A program made the position numbers and the translations under genes. From positions 1 to 64,000 of the forward strand of contig CAKSIH010000003.1 in NCBI GenBank assembly GCA_934462705.1: a stretch of DNA of 64,000 nucleotides. Reading direction: 5' to 3'. This DNA comes from an uncultured Eubacteriales bacterium (lineage in GTDB: Bacteria > Bacillota > Clostridia > Oscillospirales > Acutalibacteraceae). The notes under the pieces were generated by a model. It did no database searches. It was given only the letters and a program-made list of their open reading frames with translations, and had not been told where the DNA came from. This document shows, piece after piece, positions 44,451-54,669 of this stretch (positions are counted from its first letter, which is position 1; each line of letters starts with the position of its first letter).

Positions 44451-44532
44451 GCACGCGGCCGCAGCCAAAAGGCTGCGAAACAAGAGGCAGCAAAGCTGCT
44501 TCTTGTAAGCAAGCTATGCTTGCGCCGCGTGC
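44451..44532. repeat. Four-way-junction palindromic element, copy D
   Basis: Closing stem GCACGCGGC (44451-44459) / GCCGCGTGC (44524-44532). Arms are CGCAGCC-AAAA-GGCTGCG (44460-44477), ACAAGAGGCAGC-AAA-GCTGCTTCTTGT (44480-44506, one G-T wobble) and GCAAGC-TAT-GCTTGC (44509-44523). In reverse complement it aligns with copies A and C. It starts 15 bp past the glgP stop. The rest of the 44437-44722 gap holds only the rplQ terminator. Confidence 0.9.
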
Positions 44533-44662
44533 TTTCATAAACTATGGAAAAAAGAAACCGAGAAACTCTTTTACTATATTATAGCGCTATTTACAAGGAC
44601 CTCCAATTTTCTGCAGACCCCTCACTTTGCCATCTATATGTTACTGTGTTTACACACCATGC

Positions 44663-44704
44663 AAAAAAAGGCCCCGGCGCATTATATAATGCGCCGGGGC
44701 CTTT
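44663..44704 (-). terminator. Terminator of the ribosomal protein cluster
   Basis: A 38-bp perfect palindrome (44667-44704), with 19-bp arms of AAAGGCCCCGGCGCATTAT and its complement. On the minus strand it ends in a run of seven T. It lies 19 bp past the rplQ stop and closes the whole S10-spc-alpha unit. Confidence 0.92.
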
Positions 44705-44722
44705 GATAATTTCTAATTAATT

Positions 44723-45064
44723 TTATATTAGCTCTATGATTGCCATTTCTGCTGCGTCTCCGCGGCGTGGTCCTAGCTTAGTAATCCTCGTGTATCCACC
44801 ATTTACATCCTTATACTTCGGTGCAATTTCATCAAAAAGCTTTTTAACTACATCTTCCTTGGTAATAAATGCCATTGCCATTCTTTTGTTATGCAATGTA
44901 TTTTCTTTTGCTAAGGTAATCATCTTTTCGGCCATAGATCTAACTTCTTTAGCTCTATAAACGGTTGTTTCTATTTTACCATTTTCCAAAAGAAAAGTTA
45001 CCATAGCTCTAAGCATGGCTATTCTATGTGCAGAATCTCTTCCTAATTTCCTCGTTCCAGGCAT
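44723..45064 (-). CDS. rplQ: Ribosomal protein L17
   Basis: 113 aa, a 50S protein near the exit tunnel. [19 protein letters not shown] at the start and [18 protein letters not shown] at the end are family signatures. Last gene of the alpha operon, 38 bp after rpoA and followed by the strong terminator. Confidence 0.98.
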   Translation of the reverse strand: MPGTRKLGRDSAHRIAMLRAMVTFLLENGKIETTVYRAKEVRSMAEKMITLAKENTLHNKRMAMAFITKEDVVKKLFDEIAPKYKDVNGGYTRITKLGPRRGDAAEMAIIELI

Positions 45065-45102
45065 CGAATATCACTCCCTTACCCAATTTTTCTCAAAATA
45101 CC

Positions 45103-46056
45103 TTATTCAACAGACTCAGTTAATTTAAATCCAAGTGAATCTAATTTATTTATTACTTCTTCAAGTGATTTACGACCAAGATTTCTCACTTTCATCATAT
45201 CTTCCTCGGACTTCTCTATCAGGTCACCTACAGTATTGATTCCGGCTCTTTTCAAACAATTAAATGATCTTACAGATAAGTCCATCTCTTCTATGGTCAG
45301 TTCCAAAATCTTATTCCGTGCAGGATCTCCTTTTTCAACCTTTATTTCTATGCTTTGCGTAGCATCAGATAAATCTGCAAATAGATTTAAATGTTCAGTT
45401 AATATCTTTGCTGCCAAAGAGACAGAATCTTCGGCATTTAACACGCCATTGGTCCAAACTTCCAAACATAACTTATCATAGTCTGTAATTTGACCCACAC
45501 GTGTATTCTCAACATTGTAATTTACTTTGACTACCGGTGTGTATATAGAATCTACAGGTATAATTCCAATTATATTGCTTTGTTTAAACTGCTTGTTTTT
45601 ATCTGCCGATACATAGCCTCTGCCTTTACCCAAAGTTATTTCCATGTAAAATCTTGCATCTTCATCTAAAGTTGCTATATGAATCTCTGGATTTAAAATC
45701 TCAACTTCGCTGTCACAGATAATGTCTTTAGCTTTAACTTCACATGGTCCTTGTGCATTTATCATAACTGTTTTTGGCCCATCGCAATTTAACTTCGCTA
45801 TCAAGTTTTTTACATTCAGCACTATCTCGGTTACGTCCTCTTTAACACCTACAACTGTAGAGAATTCATGAACTACCCCATCTATCTTTATGCTTGTTGG
45901 TGCAACACCCGGCAATGAAGAAAGTAACACTCTCCTCAAACTGTTTCCAAGTGTATTACCAAAACCTCTTTCAAGCGGTTCTACAACAAATTTGCCGTAT
46001 TTCCCATCCTCAGATAGTTCTTCAGCTTCAATTCTTGGCTTCTCTATTTCAATCAA
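45103..46056 (-). CDS. rpoA: RNA polymerase alpha subunit
   Basis: 317 aa. The N-terminal domain has the dimerisation and beta-contact segment [15 protein letters not shown] (about 34-48). The C-terminal domain, which contacts UP elements and activators, has [16 protein letters not shown] and [12 protein letters not shown]. Length and order (after rpsD, before rplQ) are standard. RBS GGAGGGTCAC. Confidence 0.98.
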   Translation of the reverse strand: MIEIEKPRIEAEELSEDGKYGKFVVEPLERGFGNTLGNSLRRVLLSSLPGVAPTSIKIDGVVHEFSTVVGVKEDVTEIVLNVKNLIAKLNCDGPKTVMINAQGPCEVKAKDIICDSEVEILNPEIHIATLDEDARFYMEITLGKGRGYVSADKNKQFKQSNIIGIIPVDSIYTPVVKVNYNVENTRVGQITDYDKLCLEVWTNGVLNAEDSVSLAAKILTEHLNLFADLSDATQSIEIKVEKGDPARNKILELTIEEMDLSVRSFNCLKRAGINTVGDLIEKSEEDMMKVRNLGRKSLEEVINKLDSLGFKLTESVE

Positions 46057-46102
46057 CAGTGACCCTCCTTTTCTTACATTATTTTTTCTAGAACGTTATT
46101 TA

Positions 46103-46729
46103 TTATTTTGAGTACAATTCAACGATGAGAGTCTCTTCAACTGCTAAATCAATATCTTCACGAGTTGGTTCTGCAATAACTTTTCCTTGCATTTGCTCAC
46201 GGTTTACTTCCAACCACTTTGGAGTTGGATGAGATGCATTAGCCTCGATAACAGCCTTGATTTTGCTGCTGTTGCGGCTCTTTTCGTTTATAGTTATAAC
46301 ATCTCCAACATTAACAAGATAAGATGGTATATTTACCTTTTTGCCGTTAACTGAAAAATGATTGTGTAAAACTAGCTGTCTTGCCTCTGGACGAGAACTT
46401 GCAAAACCTAATCTGTAAATTACGTTATCAAGTCTTGTCTCGAGAATTGCAAGCAATTGCTCACCTGTTTTGCCCTCTCTTTTTTCTGCTAACTCATAAT
46501 AATGTCTAAATTGACCTTCCAATACTCCATAGTAACGTCTTGTAGCTTGCTTTGCACGAAGCTGTAAACCGTACTCTGAAACTTTTTTACGCCCTTGTCC
46601 ATGTTGACCGGGTGCGTATGATCTGCGTCCTACTGAACACTTATCTGTGTAACATCTTTCACCCTTTAAGTAAAGTTTTTGACCTTCACGACGGCAAAGT
46701 CTGCACACAGGTCCTGTATATCTTGCCAT
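46103..46729 (-). CDS. rpsD: Ribosomal protein S4
   Basis: 208 aa, primary 16S-binding protein and, in Firmicutes, often an autoregulator. The N-terminus has a zinc-type cysteine set (C-RL-C near 9-12, then C26 and C31), so this is the C+ form. An S4 RNA-binding domain ([17 protein letters not shown]) follows. Lies between rpsK and rpoA. Confidence 0.98.
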   Translation of the reverse strand: MARYTGPVCRLCRREGQKLYLKGERCYTDKCSVGRRSYAPGQHGQGRKKVSEYGLQLRAKQATRRYYGVLEGQFRHYYELAEKREGKTGEQLLAILETRLDNVIYRLGFASSRPEARQLVLHNHFSVNGKKVNIPSYLVNVGDVITINEKSRNSSKIKAVIEANASHPTPKWLEVNREQMQGKVIAEPTREDIDLAVEETLIVELYSK

Positions 46730-46757
46730 ATTTTGATTGCACCTCCTATTAAATCAA

Positions 46758-47162
46758 TTATACTCTTCTTCTCTTTGGCGGGCGGCACCCGTTGTGAGGT
46801 ATTGGAGTTACGTCTTTAATCATGCTAACTTCAAGTCCTGCTCCTTGCAGTGCCCTGATTGCTGCTTCTCTTCCGGCTCCTGGTCCCTTAACGTAAACCT
46901 CTATTGTTTTCATGCCGTGCTCCATTGCTACCTTTGCAGCTGTTTCTGCTGCTGTTTGCGCTGCAAATGGAGTTGATTTCCTTGAACCTCTAAAACCTAA
47001 TTCCCCAGAACTTGCCCAGGAAATAGCGTTGCCCTGAACGTCTGTTATTGTAACAATCGTATTGTTAAAGGTGGACTGTATATGCGCAGCTCCACGCTCT
47101 ATATTTTTGCGATCACGTCTTCTTCTTACAGAAGTTCCTTTCTTTGCAACCTTTGCTGCCAT
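46758..47162 (-). CDS. rpsK: Ribosomal protein S11
   Basis: 134 aa from the ATG at 47162; the GTG one codon earlier is less likely given AAGGAGGGA spacing. Signatures are [15 protein letters not shown] and the C-terminal [13 protein letters not shown]. It forms part of the 30S platform next to S7 and S18. Thirteen bp after rpsM. Confidence 0.98.
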   Translation of the reverse strand: MAAKVAKKGTSVRRRRDRKNIERGAAHIQSTFNNTIVTITDVQGNAISWASSGELGFRGSRKSTPFAAQTAAETAAKVAMEHGMKTIEVYVKGPGAGREAAIRALQGAGLEVSMIKDVTPIPHNGCRPPKRRRV

Positions 47163-47175
47163 CACTTATCCCTCC

Positions 47176-47544
47176 TTATTTTTTCTTGTTTGCCATAGTT
47201 TTTCTGGGTCCTTTAACAGTTCTTGCATTAGTCTTAGAACGTTGACCTCTTACCGGCAAGTTCTTGCGATGACGTATTCCTCTGTAGCACCCAATTTCAA
47301 TTAATCTCTTAATATCAAAAGCTATGTCTCTTCTTAAATCGCCTTCTACACGGCAATTATGGTCGATATACTCTCTTAATTTTGATATATCAGCCTCGGT
47401 TAAATCCCTAACTCTTGTGTCTGGATTTACACCAGTTGCAGCGATTATTTCGCTGGCTTTTTTACGACCTATTCCGTAAATGTATGAAAGACCTATCTCG
47501 ATACGTTTATCTCTCGGTAAATCTACACCTGCTATACGTGCCAC
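47176..47544 (-). CDS. rpsM: Ribosomal protein S13
   Basis: 122 aa 30S head protein contacting the P-site tRNA and the B1 bridge. Signatures are [18 protein letters not shown] at the start, [15 protein letters not shown], and the basic tail ending KKK. RBS TGGAGG. Lies 32 bp after rpmJ. Confidence 0.98.
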   Translation of the reverse strand: MARIAGVDLPRDKRIEIGLSYIYGIGRKKASEIIAATGVNPDTRVRDLTEADISKLREYIDHNCRVEGDLRRDIAFDIKRLIEIGCYRGIRHRKNLPVRGQRSKTNARTVKGPRKTMANKKK

Positions 47545-47576
47545 TTTATTTGCACCTCCATTTAATCAAATTGCGC

Positions 47577-47690
47577 CTACCCTTGGCGTTGTTTGTGTTT
47601 TGGGTTCTCACATATTACCATGATGCGCCCTTTGCGTTTTATAACTTTACATTTTTCACAAATTTTTTTGACAGAAGGTCTGACTTTCAT
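47577..47690 (-). CDS. rpmJ: Ribosomal protein L36
   Basis: 37 aa. [19 protein letters not shown] at the start and NPKHKQRQG at the end identify it. The zinc ligands C11, C14 and C27 plus His32 are all present, so it is the zinc-binding (C+) form. RBS AAAGGAGGG. Lies between infA and rpsM as usual. Confidence 0.97.
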   Translation of the reverse strand: MKVRPSVKKICEKCKVIKRKGRIMVICENPKHKQRQG

Positions 47691-47718
47691 TTGTATGCCC
47701 TCCTTTTATTACCTTTTT

Positions 47719-47937
47719 TTATTTCGCTCTCCATATTATTCGACCACGTGTAAGGTCATACGGAGACATTTCCAATGTGACCTTGTCTCCCGGTAAAATT
47801 CGAATGAAATTCATCCTCAGTTTCCCCGATATGTGAGCTAGTATCTCTTTTCCGTTTGGAAGCTCCACCATAAACTGTGCGTTAGGTAGTGCTTCTTTTA
47901 CTGTACCTTCAATCTCAATTACATCTTGTTTCGACAA
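47719..47937 (-). CDS. infA: Translation initiation factor IF-1
   Basis: 72 aa OB-fold protein that occupies the ribosomal A site during initiation. Signatures are [16 protein letters not shown] and [17 protein letters not shown]. Normal length. Located between the KOW protein and rpmJ. Confidence 0.98.
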   Translation of the reverse strand: MSKQDVIEIEGTVKEALPNAQFMVELPNGKEILAHISGKLRMNFIRILPGDKVTLEMSPYDLTRGRIIWRAK

Positions 47938-47965
47938 AATAATACCTCCCCTATGAAAAACATCA

Positions 47966-48211
47966 CTAGTCTGCCTTTTTTAAGGTGTTTAGTGACCTTC
48001 GAATTTCTCGATTTGTTAACATTGAACTTTCTTCTAAGCTCATCTTAGTTGGCTTGAGATGTTTGACTTTCTTTCGCTTTGTTCGCTCGAGTGGACGTGT
48101 TTTTCCATCGCAAATCTGAACATAATTTCCGTCAACCTCGGTTATTACAAAAAAACCGCCTTTGTCTCTTCCAGCCGATGATTTAACCACCATTCCTTTT
48201 ACTATGTCCAT
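47966..48211 (-). CDS. KOW domain RNA-binding protein (L14e-like)
   Basis: 81 aa with an N-terminal KOW motif ([18 protein letters not shown]) and a basic segment [13 protein letters not shown] (roughly 40-55). Annotated in relatives as an RPL14e/YbxF-like KOW protein, it is a regular gene between map and infA in Clostridia. It probably binds rRNA, but no role is proven. Twelve bp after map. Confidence 0.9.
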   Translation of the reverse strand: MDIVKGMVVKSSAGRDKGGFFVITEVDGNYVQICDGKTRPLERTKRKKVKHLKPTKMSLEESSMLTNREIRRSLNTLKKAD

Positions 48212-48223
48212 TTCGACACCCTC

Positions 48224-48976
48224 TCATTCTGCTAAAGTGAGTATCACCGGACCGTTTTCGGTAATGGCCACGCTGTGTTCAAAGTGCGCGGATAGCTTTC
48301 CATCTTCTGTAACCGTAGTCCACTCATCCGGCAAAACACGAACTTTATGTGTTCCAATGTTTATCATAGGTTCAATGGCAATAGTCATTCCAGGTATTAA
48401 TCGCACACCTCTTCCCGGCGTGCCGTAATTTGGTACACTTGGATCTTCATGTAGCTTCGCACCTACTCCGTGACCGACAAAATCCCGTACCACCGAGTAG
48501 TTGCGCGCTTCGACATATCTTTGAACTGCGCTTGCTACATCTCCTATGCGGTTACCTGCCTTTGCCATTTTTATTCCTTCATATAGGCTTTCTTTTGTGA
48601 CTTTAATTAAAGCTCTTGCTTCATCTGTAATGTCACCACAAGCAAAGGTTGCTGCATTGTCACCATGAAACCCTTCGAAAAAAGCTCCTATATCAATGCT
48701 CACGATATCTCCGCTTTTAATTCTGCAAGTCTTGTTCGGTATGCCGTGGATGACCACATCGTTCACAGAAATACAGGCACTTGCCGGAAACCCATTGTAC
48801 CCTAAAAACGAAGGCTTTGCACCCTCACTTTCAATATATTTCCTGACTATTTCATCTATATCAAAAGTTGTTATTCCCGGCTCAACGGCCTCTCCGGCAA
48901 GCTTTAAAGCTTTAGCTGCAATTCGACCGGCTTCCCTCATTTTTTTTAGTTCTCTACCGGTTTTTAAAATAACCAT
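48224..48976 (-). CDS. map: Methionine aminopeptidase type I
   Basis: 250 aa; removes the initiator Met from new proteins. The five metal ligands are visible: Asp in VSIDIGAFF, Asp in FHGDNAATF, His in FVGHGVGAKLHEDP, Glu in IAIEPMIN and Glu in WTTVTEDGKLSAHFEH. No zinc-finger extension. It follows adk by 2 bp. Confidence 0.97.
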   Translation of the reverse strand: MVILKTGRELKKMREAGRIAAKALKLAGEAVEPGITTFDIDEIVRKYIESEGAKPSFLGYNGFPASACISVNDVVIHGIPNKTCRIKSGDIVSIDIGAFFEGFHGDNAATFACGDITDEARALIKVTKESLYEGIKMAKAGNRIGDVASAVQRYVEARNYSVVRDFVGHGVGAKLHEDPSVPNYGTPGRGVRLIPGMTIAIEPMINIGTHKVRVLPDEWTTVTEDGKLSAHFEHSVAITENGPVILTLAE

Positions 48977-48978
48977 AA

Positions 48979-49611
48979 CTACGCCTCCAAAGCGTTAAGT
49001 GTTAAATTCCTGATTTCATCGACCGTACCACTACCATTTATCACCACAAGCTTGCCTTGTTTTTTGTAATACTCCTCAAGTGGTTTGGTCTTTTCATGAT
49101 AAACTGAAAGTCTTTTCTTAACAGTTTCCGGCTGGTCATCATCGCGCTGAACAAGGGTGCCCTTGCATTTGTCACAGATCCCATCTTGCTTTGGTCTTTT
49201 GTTTGCCATATGATAACTCGACCCACAATTGCTACAGACACGGCGCCCAGACATCCTGTTAATAATCACATCATCGCTTACGTCAAAGTCTATGACCTTA
49301 TCTATGATTACTCCCATTTCGCCCAGAGCCTCGGCTTGTTCTATGGTTCTGGGAAAGCCATCAAGAATAAAACCGTTTTTGCAGTCATCATAAGATAACC
49401 TATCTTTAATAATCTCAATCACAACTTCATCCGGTACAAGCTCTCCCGAATTTATATAAGACTTTGCCTTTAAACCAAGTTCTGTGCCGCTTTTCAGCGC
49501 TTCTCTAATAATGTTTCCTGTCGATATTGTTGGTATTAAAAGATGCTGTGAGATAAACTCCCCTTGAGTGCCTTTACCGGCACCCGGAGCACCTAAAAGT
49601 ACAATGTTCAT
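48979..49611 (-). CDS. adk: Adenylate kinase
   Basis: 210 aa; interconverts ATP + AMP and 2 ADP. The P-loop GAPGAGKGTQ (7-16), the AMP-binding DGFPRT, and the LID with four cysteines (C-SN-C and C-DK-C, about 130-153) show the long zinc-binding Gram-positive form. Lies between secY and map. Confidence 0.98.
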   Translation of the reverse strand: MNIVLLGAPGAGKGTQGEFISQHLLIPTISTGNIIREALKSGTELGLKAKSYINSGELVPDEVVIEIIKDRLSYDDCKNGFILDGFPRTIEQAEALGEMGVIIDKVIDFDVSDDVIINRMSGRRVCSNCGSSYHMANKRPKQDGICDKCKGTLVQRDDDQPETVKKRLSVYHEKTKPLEEYYKKQGKLVVINGSGTVDEIRNLTLNALEA

Positions 49612-49699
49612 AATCTCATCTCCCCTTGATTATTGAAAAATCACTGTACTGTAGCTGAATTTGGGAGCAAGGTGCTCCCCCTTTTTATAAAACCATGCA

Positions 49700-51049
49700 T
49701 TAATCTAAGAATCCTTTATAGTGTTTCATCATCATCTGAGATTCCATTTGCTTCACAGTTTCAAGCGCTACGCCAACCAAAATGATGATAGATGTACCAC
49801 CAAGGAAAGCTGTATTATACATTCCCGTTAAATCACTGAAAATAAACGGTAGAATGGCTATAACCCCTAAGAAAATAGATCCCAAAAAAGTTATTTTAGA
49901 TAAAACCTTACCTATAAACTCTGCTGTTGGTTTGCCAGGTCGTATTCCCGGAATTGTGCCACTGCTTTGACGCAGATTGTTTGCCATCTCTACAGGATTA
50001 TATTGTATTTGCAAATAAAAATATGCAAAAAACAGTATTAAAAAGAAATATATAGTTGGATAAATCCAGCCTTGAGGTGACATTGCTGACAAAATTGAAT
50101 CTAACCATGCCGGCGCGTTTGACCCTGCTATTACTTTAATTGTGCCAGGTAGGGATAAAATTGTGCTTGCAAAAATAATTGGCATAACTCCCGAGCCACT
50201 AACCTTTACAGGTATGTGTGTGCTTTGTCCGCCATACATCTTCCTACCTACAACTCGTTTTGCATATTGAATTGGTATTCTGCGTTCTGCATCGTTCATA
50301 AATACTATAAACCACATTACTGCTAGGAATATAATTACAAACAATGGAACGAAAATATAATATGACCAATATTGCAATGGATATAAATTAAATCCAAATA
50401 CTTGCTGATTTGGCATTACCTGTGCCTGATAGATGTAACCCCATAAAGTTGCTATCAATGTCGGCATCCTTGAAACTATTCCAGCAAACAAAAGTATCGA
50501 TATGCCGTTGCCGACACCTTTTTGATTTATCTGTTCACCTAACCACATTATTAAGGCTGTACCTGCTGTAAACGTTAATATTATAACTATTGCTGTAAAG
50601 ATTCCTGAAAATCCATCGTTAAACATTGTAACTCTGTAGTTTTTAAGCCATAAATAAAACATTGTTCCTTGTGCTAAACCTAAAATAACCGTTAAATATC
50701 TGGTTAAAGCCCCCATCTTCTTGCGGCCTTCTTCGCCCTCTTTAGTCATTCTTTCGAGCGACGGTATTATTACCGTTAAAAGCTGCATTATAATCGATGA
50801 ATTAATATATGGGCTTATTGACATTGCAAACATAGTTGCATGAGAAAATGCATCTCCTGACATCATGTTTAAATATCCAAACAATGAATTATCGTCTAAT
50901 CCACTCATCAAATTATTTAGTGCTTTTGCATCTAGAAAAGGCACTGGTATTACAGAGCCTATTCTAAATATTATAACTACCATAAGTGTAAAAAGAATTT
51001 TTTTCCTTAAATCCGGCACTTTCCAAGCATTCCGCATTGTTTTAAACAA
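49700..51049 (-). CDS. secY: Protein translocase subunit SecY
   Basis: 449 aa with ten membrane segments, the channel of the Sec translocon. Signatures are a plug region near residues 60-75, SPYINSSIIMQLL, GVGNGISILLFAGI and the C-terminal RPGKPTAEF with the loop contacting SecA. It starts 1 bp after the rplO stop, which indicates coupling. An 88-bp gap to adk holds nothing recognised. Confidence 0.98.
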   Translation of the reverse strand: MFKTMRNAWKVPDLRKKILFTLMVVIIFRIGSVIPVPFLDAKALNNLMSGLDDNSLFGYLNMMSGDAFSHATMFAMSISPYINSSIIMQLLTVIIPSLERMTKEGEEGRKKMGALTRYLTVILGLAQGTMFYLWLKNYRVTMFNDGFSGIFTAIVIILTFTAGTALIMWLGEQINQKGVGNGISILLFAGIVSRMPTLIATLWGYIYQAQVMPNQQVFGFNLYPLQYWSYYIFVPLFVIIFLAVMWFIVFMNDAERRIPIQYAKRVVGRKMYGGQSTHIPVKVSGSGVMPIIFASTILSLPGTIKVIAGSNAPAWLDSILSAMSPQGWIYPTIYFFLILFFAYFYLQIQYNPVEMANNLRQSSGTIPGIRPGKPTAEFIGKVLSKITFLGSIFLGVIAILPFIFSDLTGMYNTAFLGGTSIIILVGVALETVKQMESQMMMKHYKGFLD

Positions 51050-51050
51050 C

Positions 51051-51491
51051 CTAGATCACCTCAGCCTTTCCGCCGGCCTCCTCTATCTTCTGCTTTGCAG
51101 TCTCAGAGAAAGCATTGGCCTTTACAGTTAATTTTTTAGACAAATTGCCATTTGAAAGAATCTTAACTCCATCAAGCTCTTTCTTAATTATACCTGCATT
51201 TATAAGTGCTGCTGCATCAACTACTGAGCCATCCTCAAAAGCATTTAATGCTCCTAAGTTAACTATTGCGATTTTCTTTGCGAAAATATTGTTAAACCCT
51301 CTTTTAGGAACACGTCTTTGTAACGGCATTTGACCGCCTTCAAAACCAGGACGTATGCTACCTCCCGACCTTGCTTTTTGCCCTTTATGGCCCTTTCCGG
51401 CTGTTTTACCCCAGCCTGAACCGTGACCTCTTCCGATACGCTTTGATTCTCTTTTAGAACCAATCGCCGGTGAAAGTTCATGCAAATTCAT
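51051..51491 (-). CDS. rplO: Ribosomal protein L15
   Basis: 146 aa. The basic glycine-rich start ([18 protein letters not shown], then [19 protein letters not shown]) threads into 23S rRNA; a globular C-terminal half follows. RBS GGAGGTGAAAA. Between rpmD and secY. Confidence 0.98.
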   Translation of the reverse strand: MNLHELSPAIGSKRESKRIGRGHGSGWGKTAGKGHKGQKARSGGSIRPGFEGGQMPLQRRVPKRGFNNIFAKKIAIVNLGALNAFEDGSVVDAAALINAGIIKKELDGVKILSNGNLSKKLTVKANAFSETAKQKIEEAGGKAEVI

Positions 51492-51507
51492 ATTTTCACC
51501 TCCTCTA

Positions 51508-51687
51508 TTAAGCGCCTTCTACCTCGATTAGGTGGGATATTTTGGCCACCTTACCCTTGGTTTGTTCATTATTAGGCTGCTCAGTTTCATCGCCTATCTT
51601 GCGAAGCCCAAGAGCATGAGCGGTTGCAATTTGGTCTTTTTTGCTGCCTATTAAACTCTTTACAAGTCTTACTTTTATTTGATCCAT
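51508..51687 (-). CDS. rpmD: Ribosomal protein L30
   Basis: 59 aa from the ATG at 51687 (TGGGGGTAGC upstream), the normal bacterial size. [18 protein letters not shown] and ALGLRKIGD are the family signature. A longer in-frame reading would run back into rpsE and is not used. Confidence 0.97.
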   Translation of the reverse strand: MDQIKVRLVKSLIGSKKDQIATAHALGLRKIGDETEQPNNEQTKGKVAKISHLIEVEGA

Positions 51688-51703
51688 CTTGCTACCCCCA
51701 AAT

Positions 51704-52201
51704 TTATAAAATTTCCTTAACCGATTTGCCACGAATTTTCGCAACTTCCTCGGCTGTTCTTAAACTTTGCAATCCTTGCATTGTTGCTCTTACAACGTTA
51801 CATGGGTTGTTTGAACGAAGAGCCTTTGTTCTTATATCTTTTATTCCAGCTGCCTCTACAACCGCACGAACCGGACCGCCAGCTATAACACCTGTACCGG
51901 GAGCTGCAGGTTTCATAAGAACTCTGCCTGCACCAAATTCGCCCACTACTTCGTGAGGAATTGTCGATCCTCTTAGTGATATTTTAACTAAGTTCTTCTT
52001 TGCGTCTTCTATGCCTTTTCTAATAGCATCCGGAACTTCGCCTGATTTTCCTATTCCGAAACCTACTGTTCCGTTTCCGTCTCCAACAACTACTAAAGCT
52101 GCAAACTTGAATATACGTCCACCCTTAACTGTTTTGGAAACACGGTTTATGGCAACTACGCGCTCTTTAAGATCCATAGTACTACCATCAATTCTAGCCA
52201 A
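51704..52201 (-). CDS. rpsE: Ribosomal protein S5
   Basis: 165 aa from a TTG start at 52201, decided by AAGGAGGAG upstream and by homology (Ala-Arg-Ile-Asp at the N-terminus). [18 protein letters not shown] and [18 protein letters not shown] are S5 signatures. It takes part in decoding accuracy. Its use of TTG in a highly expressed operon is notable. Confidence 0.96.
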   Translation of the reverse strand: MARIDGSTMDLKERVVAINRVSKTVKGGRIFKFAALVVVGDGNGTVGFGIGKSGEVPDAIRKGIEDAKKNLVKISLRGSTIPHEVVGEFGAGRVLMKPAAPGTGVIAGGPVRAVVEAAGIKDIRTKALRSNNPCNVVRATMQGLQSLRTAEEVAKIRGKSVKEIL

Positions 52202-52217
52202 AAGTACTCCTCCTTCT

Positions 52218-52577
52218 TTAGAACTTGAGGCCGCCCTCGCGGGCGCCTTCGGCCAATTCTTTAACACGACCGTGGAATATATATCCACCTCTGTCAAATA
52301 CGACCTCAGTTATATTCTTGCTGGCTGCTCTCTGTGCGAGTAACTTACCAACTTTGTGTGCTGCTTCTTTGTTTCCGCCATAGCCATTTAACTCTTTGTC
52401 CAGTGTTGATGCCGATGCCAAAGTTACTCCTGCGACATCGTCTATCAATTGGGCGTAGATGTTATTTGTGGAGCGGAAAACATTTAGGCGTGGGCGCTCA
52501 TTTGTGCCCGTTATCTTGCCGCGCACTCTTTTATGGCGGTTAAGCCTGGCAACATTTTTATCTGCCTTATTCACCAT
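52218..52577 (-). CDS. rplR: Ribosomal protein L18
   Basis: 119 aa 5S rRNA-binding protein. [19 protein letters not shown] and [20 protein letters not shown] are the family signatures. Sixteen bp before rpsE, 19 bp after rplF. Confidence 0.98.
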   Translation of the reverse strand: MVNKADKNVARLNRHKRVRGKITGTNERPRLNVFRSTNNIYAQLIDDVAGVTLASASTLDKELNGYGGNKEAAHKVGKLLAQRAASKNITEVVFDRGGYIFHGRVKELAEGAREGGLKF

Positions 52578-52596
52578 AGTTTATTCACTCCTTTAA

Positions 52597-53145
52597 TTAC
52601 TTCTTACCGCCCTTACCGGCTTTACCTTCCTTACGGCGGATGTGTTCATCTGCATATTTAATACCCTTGCCCTTATATGGCTCTGGTGGACGCTTTTCAC
52701 GAACCATAGCTGCAAATTGTCCAACCTTTTGCTTATCGGCTCCAACTATAACAATCTTGTTTGGCGCCGGTACCTCTATCTGTATGTCATCTGTTTCAGA
52801 CATTGTAACCTGATGAGAATAACCTAAGTTCATAACAAGATTTTTTCCTTGCTTTTGCACACGATAACCTACACCGTTTACCTCAAGTTCCTTTTTAAAG
52901 CCGTTTGTTACGCCTTCTACCATATTTGCTATGAGCGAACGTGTAAGCCCGTGAAGAGATCTGTTTTCTTTTTCGTCATTCGGACGAGTAACTAAAATCT
53001 CATTGTCTTCTACCTTAACCGTAATGTTCTCGTGAATCTTTCTTGTTAAAGTACCCTTAGGTCCCTTAACCGTAATTACACTGCCGTCAAGTTTAACCTC
53101 AACACCAGTGGGAATATTTATAGGTTTTCTTCCAATTCGAGACAT
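52597..53145 (-). CDS. rplF: Ribosomal protein L6
   Basis: 182 aa with two alpha/beta repeats. [16 protein letters not shown] at the start and [16 protein letters not shown] near the end are diagnostic. It lies close to the factor-binding centre of 50S. RBS AAAGGAGGTG. Confidence 0.98.
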   Translation of the reverse strand: MSRIGRKPINIPTGVEVKLDGSVITVKGPKGTLTRKIHENITVKVEDNEILVTRPNDEKENRSLHGLTRSLIANMVEGVTNGFKKELEVNGVGYRVQKQGKNLVMNLGYSHQVTMSETDDIQIEVPAPNKIVIVGADKQKVGQFAAMVREKRPPEPYKGKGIKYADEHIRRKEGKAGKGGKK

Positions 53146-53160
53146 TTTCGCACCTCCTTT

Positions 53161-53559
53161 TTACCAAATAAATGCTAGAACCTCGCCGCCTACGTTTTCG
53201 CGTCTTGCTTTTCGATCTGTCATAATGCCCTTAGATGTAGAAATGATAGCTATACCAAGGCCTTTCATAACCTTTGGCATATTTTCAACATCTGCATATA
53301 TACGTAAACCCGGCTTTGATACTCTCTTAAGCCCTGTGATGATCGGCTTTTTATTTTCATCATACTTAAGTGTTACCTTAATTATGCCCTGCTTGCCGTC
53401 TTCAATAACCGTAAAATCTTTTACATATCCTTCATCTACAAGAATTTGCACTATTGCCTTTTTCATGTTCGATGCCGGAATTTCAACAGTTTCATGCCTA
53501 CTAGTGCTCGCATTTCGAATCCTAGTTAGCAAATCTGCTATTGTATCTGTTACTTGCAT
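53161..53559 (-). CDS. rpsH: Ribosomal protein S8
   Basis: 132 aa central-domain 16S-binding protein. [14 protein letters not shown] at the start and [19 protein letters not shown] near the end are family signatures. In other bacteria S8 represses the spc operon; no regulatory site could be defined here. Confidence 0.98.
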   Translation of the reverse strand: MQVTDTIADLLTRIRNASTSRHETVEIPASNMKKAIVQILVDEGYVKDFTVIEDGKQGIIKVTLKYDENKKPIITGLKRVSKPGLRIYADVENMPKVMKGLGIAIISTSKGIMTDRKARRENVGGEVLAFIW

Positions 53560-53584
53560 GCCGTTTACCCTCCTTAGCTAAACT

Positions 53585-53770
53585 TTACCAACTTGCCTTC
53601 TTCACACCTGGAATTTGCCCTTTATAAGCAAGCTCCCTAAAGCATATACGACAAATACCGAACTTGCGAAGGTAGGCATGCGGCCTTCCGCAGATTTTAC
53701 ATCTGTTGTATTCGCGAGATGAAAATTTTGCCGGTCTTTTTTGTTTTATCTTCATTGATGTCTTGGCCAC
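53585..53770 (-). CDS. rpsN: Ribosomal protein S14, zinc-binding type Z
   Basis: 61 aa. The zinc motif C-x2-C-x12-C-x2-C (CKICGRPH...CRIC) marks the short zinc form typical of Gram-positives. Between rplE and rpsH. Confidence 0.97.
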   Translation of the reverse strand: MAKTSMKIKQKRPAKFSSREYNRCKICGRPHAYLRKFGICRICFRELAYKGQIPGVKKASW

Positions 53771-53782
53771 AATAATCCCTCC

Positions 53783-54322
53783 TTATTTTGCAAACGGAGC
53801 ACCAAGTAGAGTTAATAGCTCTTTGGCCTCTTCGTCGGTTTTTGCTGTTGTTACAAAACAAATGTCCATTCCGCGGACCTTGTCAATTTTATCATACTCA
53901 ATTTCAGGAAAAATGAGTTGCTCTTTAATGCCCATGTTATAGTTTCCACGACCATCAAAAGAGTTTGGATTTATTCCTCTAAAGTCACGAACTCTTGGAA
54001 GCGCAACGTTTATGAGTCTATCTAAAAACTCATACATTTTCTCGCCCCTTAAAGTTACCTTAACTCCAATATTCATGCCTTCTCTTAACTTAAAGTTAGC
54101 AACAGATTTCTTCGCCTTACAAATAAATGGCTTTTGCCCGGTAATGGCGGAGATATCATTCACAATGGAGCCTATAACTTTAGAGTTATCGCGTGCCTCG
54201 CCGGCTCCAACGTTGATAACTATCTTATCAAGCTTTGGAATCTGCATTACACTTTTGTAAGAAAACTTCTTCATAAGTGCAGGAGCGATCTCACTTTTGT
54301 ATAGTTCCTTTAATCTTGCCAT
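53783..54322 (-). CDS. rplE: Ribosomal protein L5
   Basis: 179 aa 5S rRNA-binding protein. [18 protein letters not shown] and [20 protein letters not shown] are diagnostic. Twelve bp after rplX. Confidence 0.98.
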   Translation of the reverse strand: MARLKELYKSEIAPALMKKFSYKSVMQIPKLDKIVINVGAGEARDNSKVIGSIVNDISAITGQKPFICKAKKSVANFKLREGMNIGVKVTLRGEKMYEFLDRLINVALPRVRDFRGINPNSFDGRGNYNMGIKEQLIFPEIEYDKIDKVRGMDICFVTTAKTDEEAKELLTLLGAPFAK

Positions 54323-54334
54323 GTTCTATCCTCC

Positions 54335-54655
54335 TTAAAGCGCCTGGCCGCATTTTTTGCAAATGCGTTCTTTTTTGCCGTCTGCATTTACCTTATGTGC
54401 AACCCTGGTTGGCTTGTTGCAGTTTGGGCATATAACTTGAACCTTGCAAGCATACATAGCACCTTCGGCCTTTACAATTCCGCCTTCTTGGCCCATTTTG
54501 CGAGGCTTAATATGACGCGATACCACATTAACACCCTCGACTATAACCTTGCCCTCTTTTGGACTTACAGCCACAACGGCTCCCTTTTTTCCGCGCTCTT
54601 TTCCGCTTAATACAACTACGGTGTCACCCGCTTTTACATGAACTTTTTTTATCAC
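54335..54655 (-). CDS. rplX: Ribosomal protein L24
   Basis: 106 aa from a GTG at 54655, set by GGAGGTG 8 bp upstream; an in-frame ATG at 54670 overlaps that RBS and is rejected. KOW motif KAGDTVVVLSGKERGKKG at the start. Two CxxC pairs in the C-terminal half (C-PN-C, C-KK-C) suggest a zinc ribbon, seen in some L24 proteins. Confidence 0.95.
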   Translation of the reverse strand: MIKKVHVKAGDTVVVLSGKERGKKGAVVAVSPKEGKVIVEGVNVVSRHIKPRKMGQEGGIVKAEGAMYACKVQVICPNCNKPTRVAHKVNADGKKERICKKCGQAL

Positions 54656-54669
54656 AGTGAACACCTCCA

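Noticed and set aside
26942..44532. The four GC-rich elements as tRNA genes or CRISPR repeats
   Set aside because: Although cloverleaf-like, they lack the tRNA T-loop, anticodon-stem length and acceptor conventions, and arm lengths vary freely. They are far apart, not a spaced array, and differ in sequence.
51688..51744. Longer N-terminus of rpmD
   Set aside because: It overlaps rpsE and lies before a good RBS; L30 is normally about 59 aa as called.
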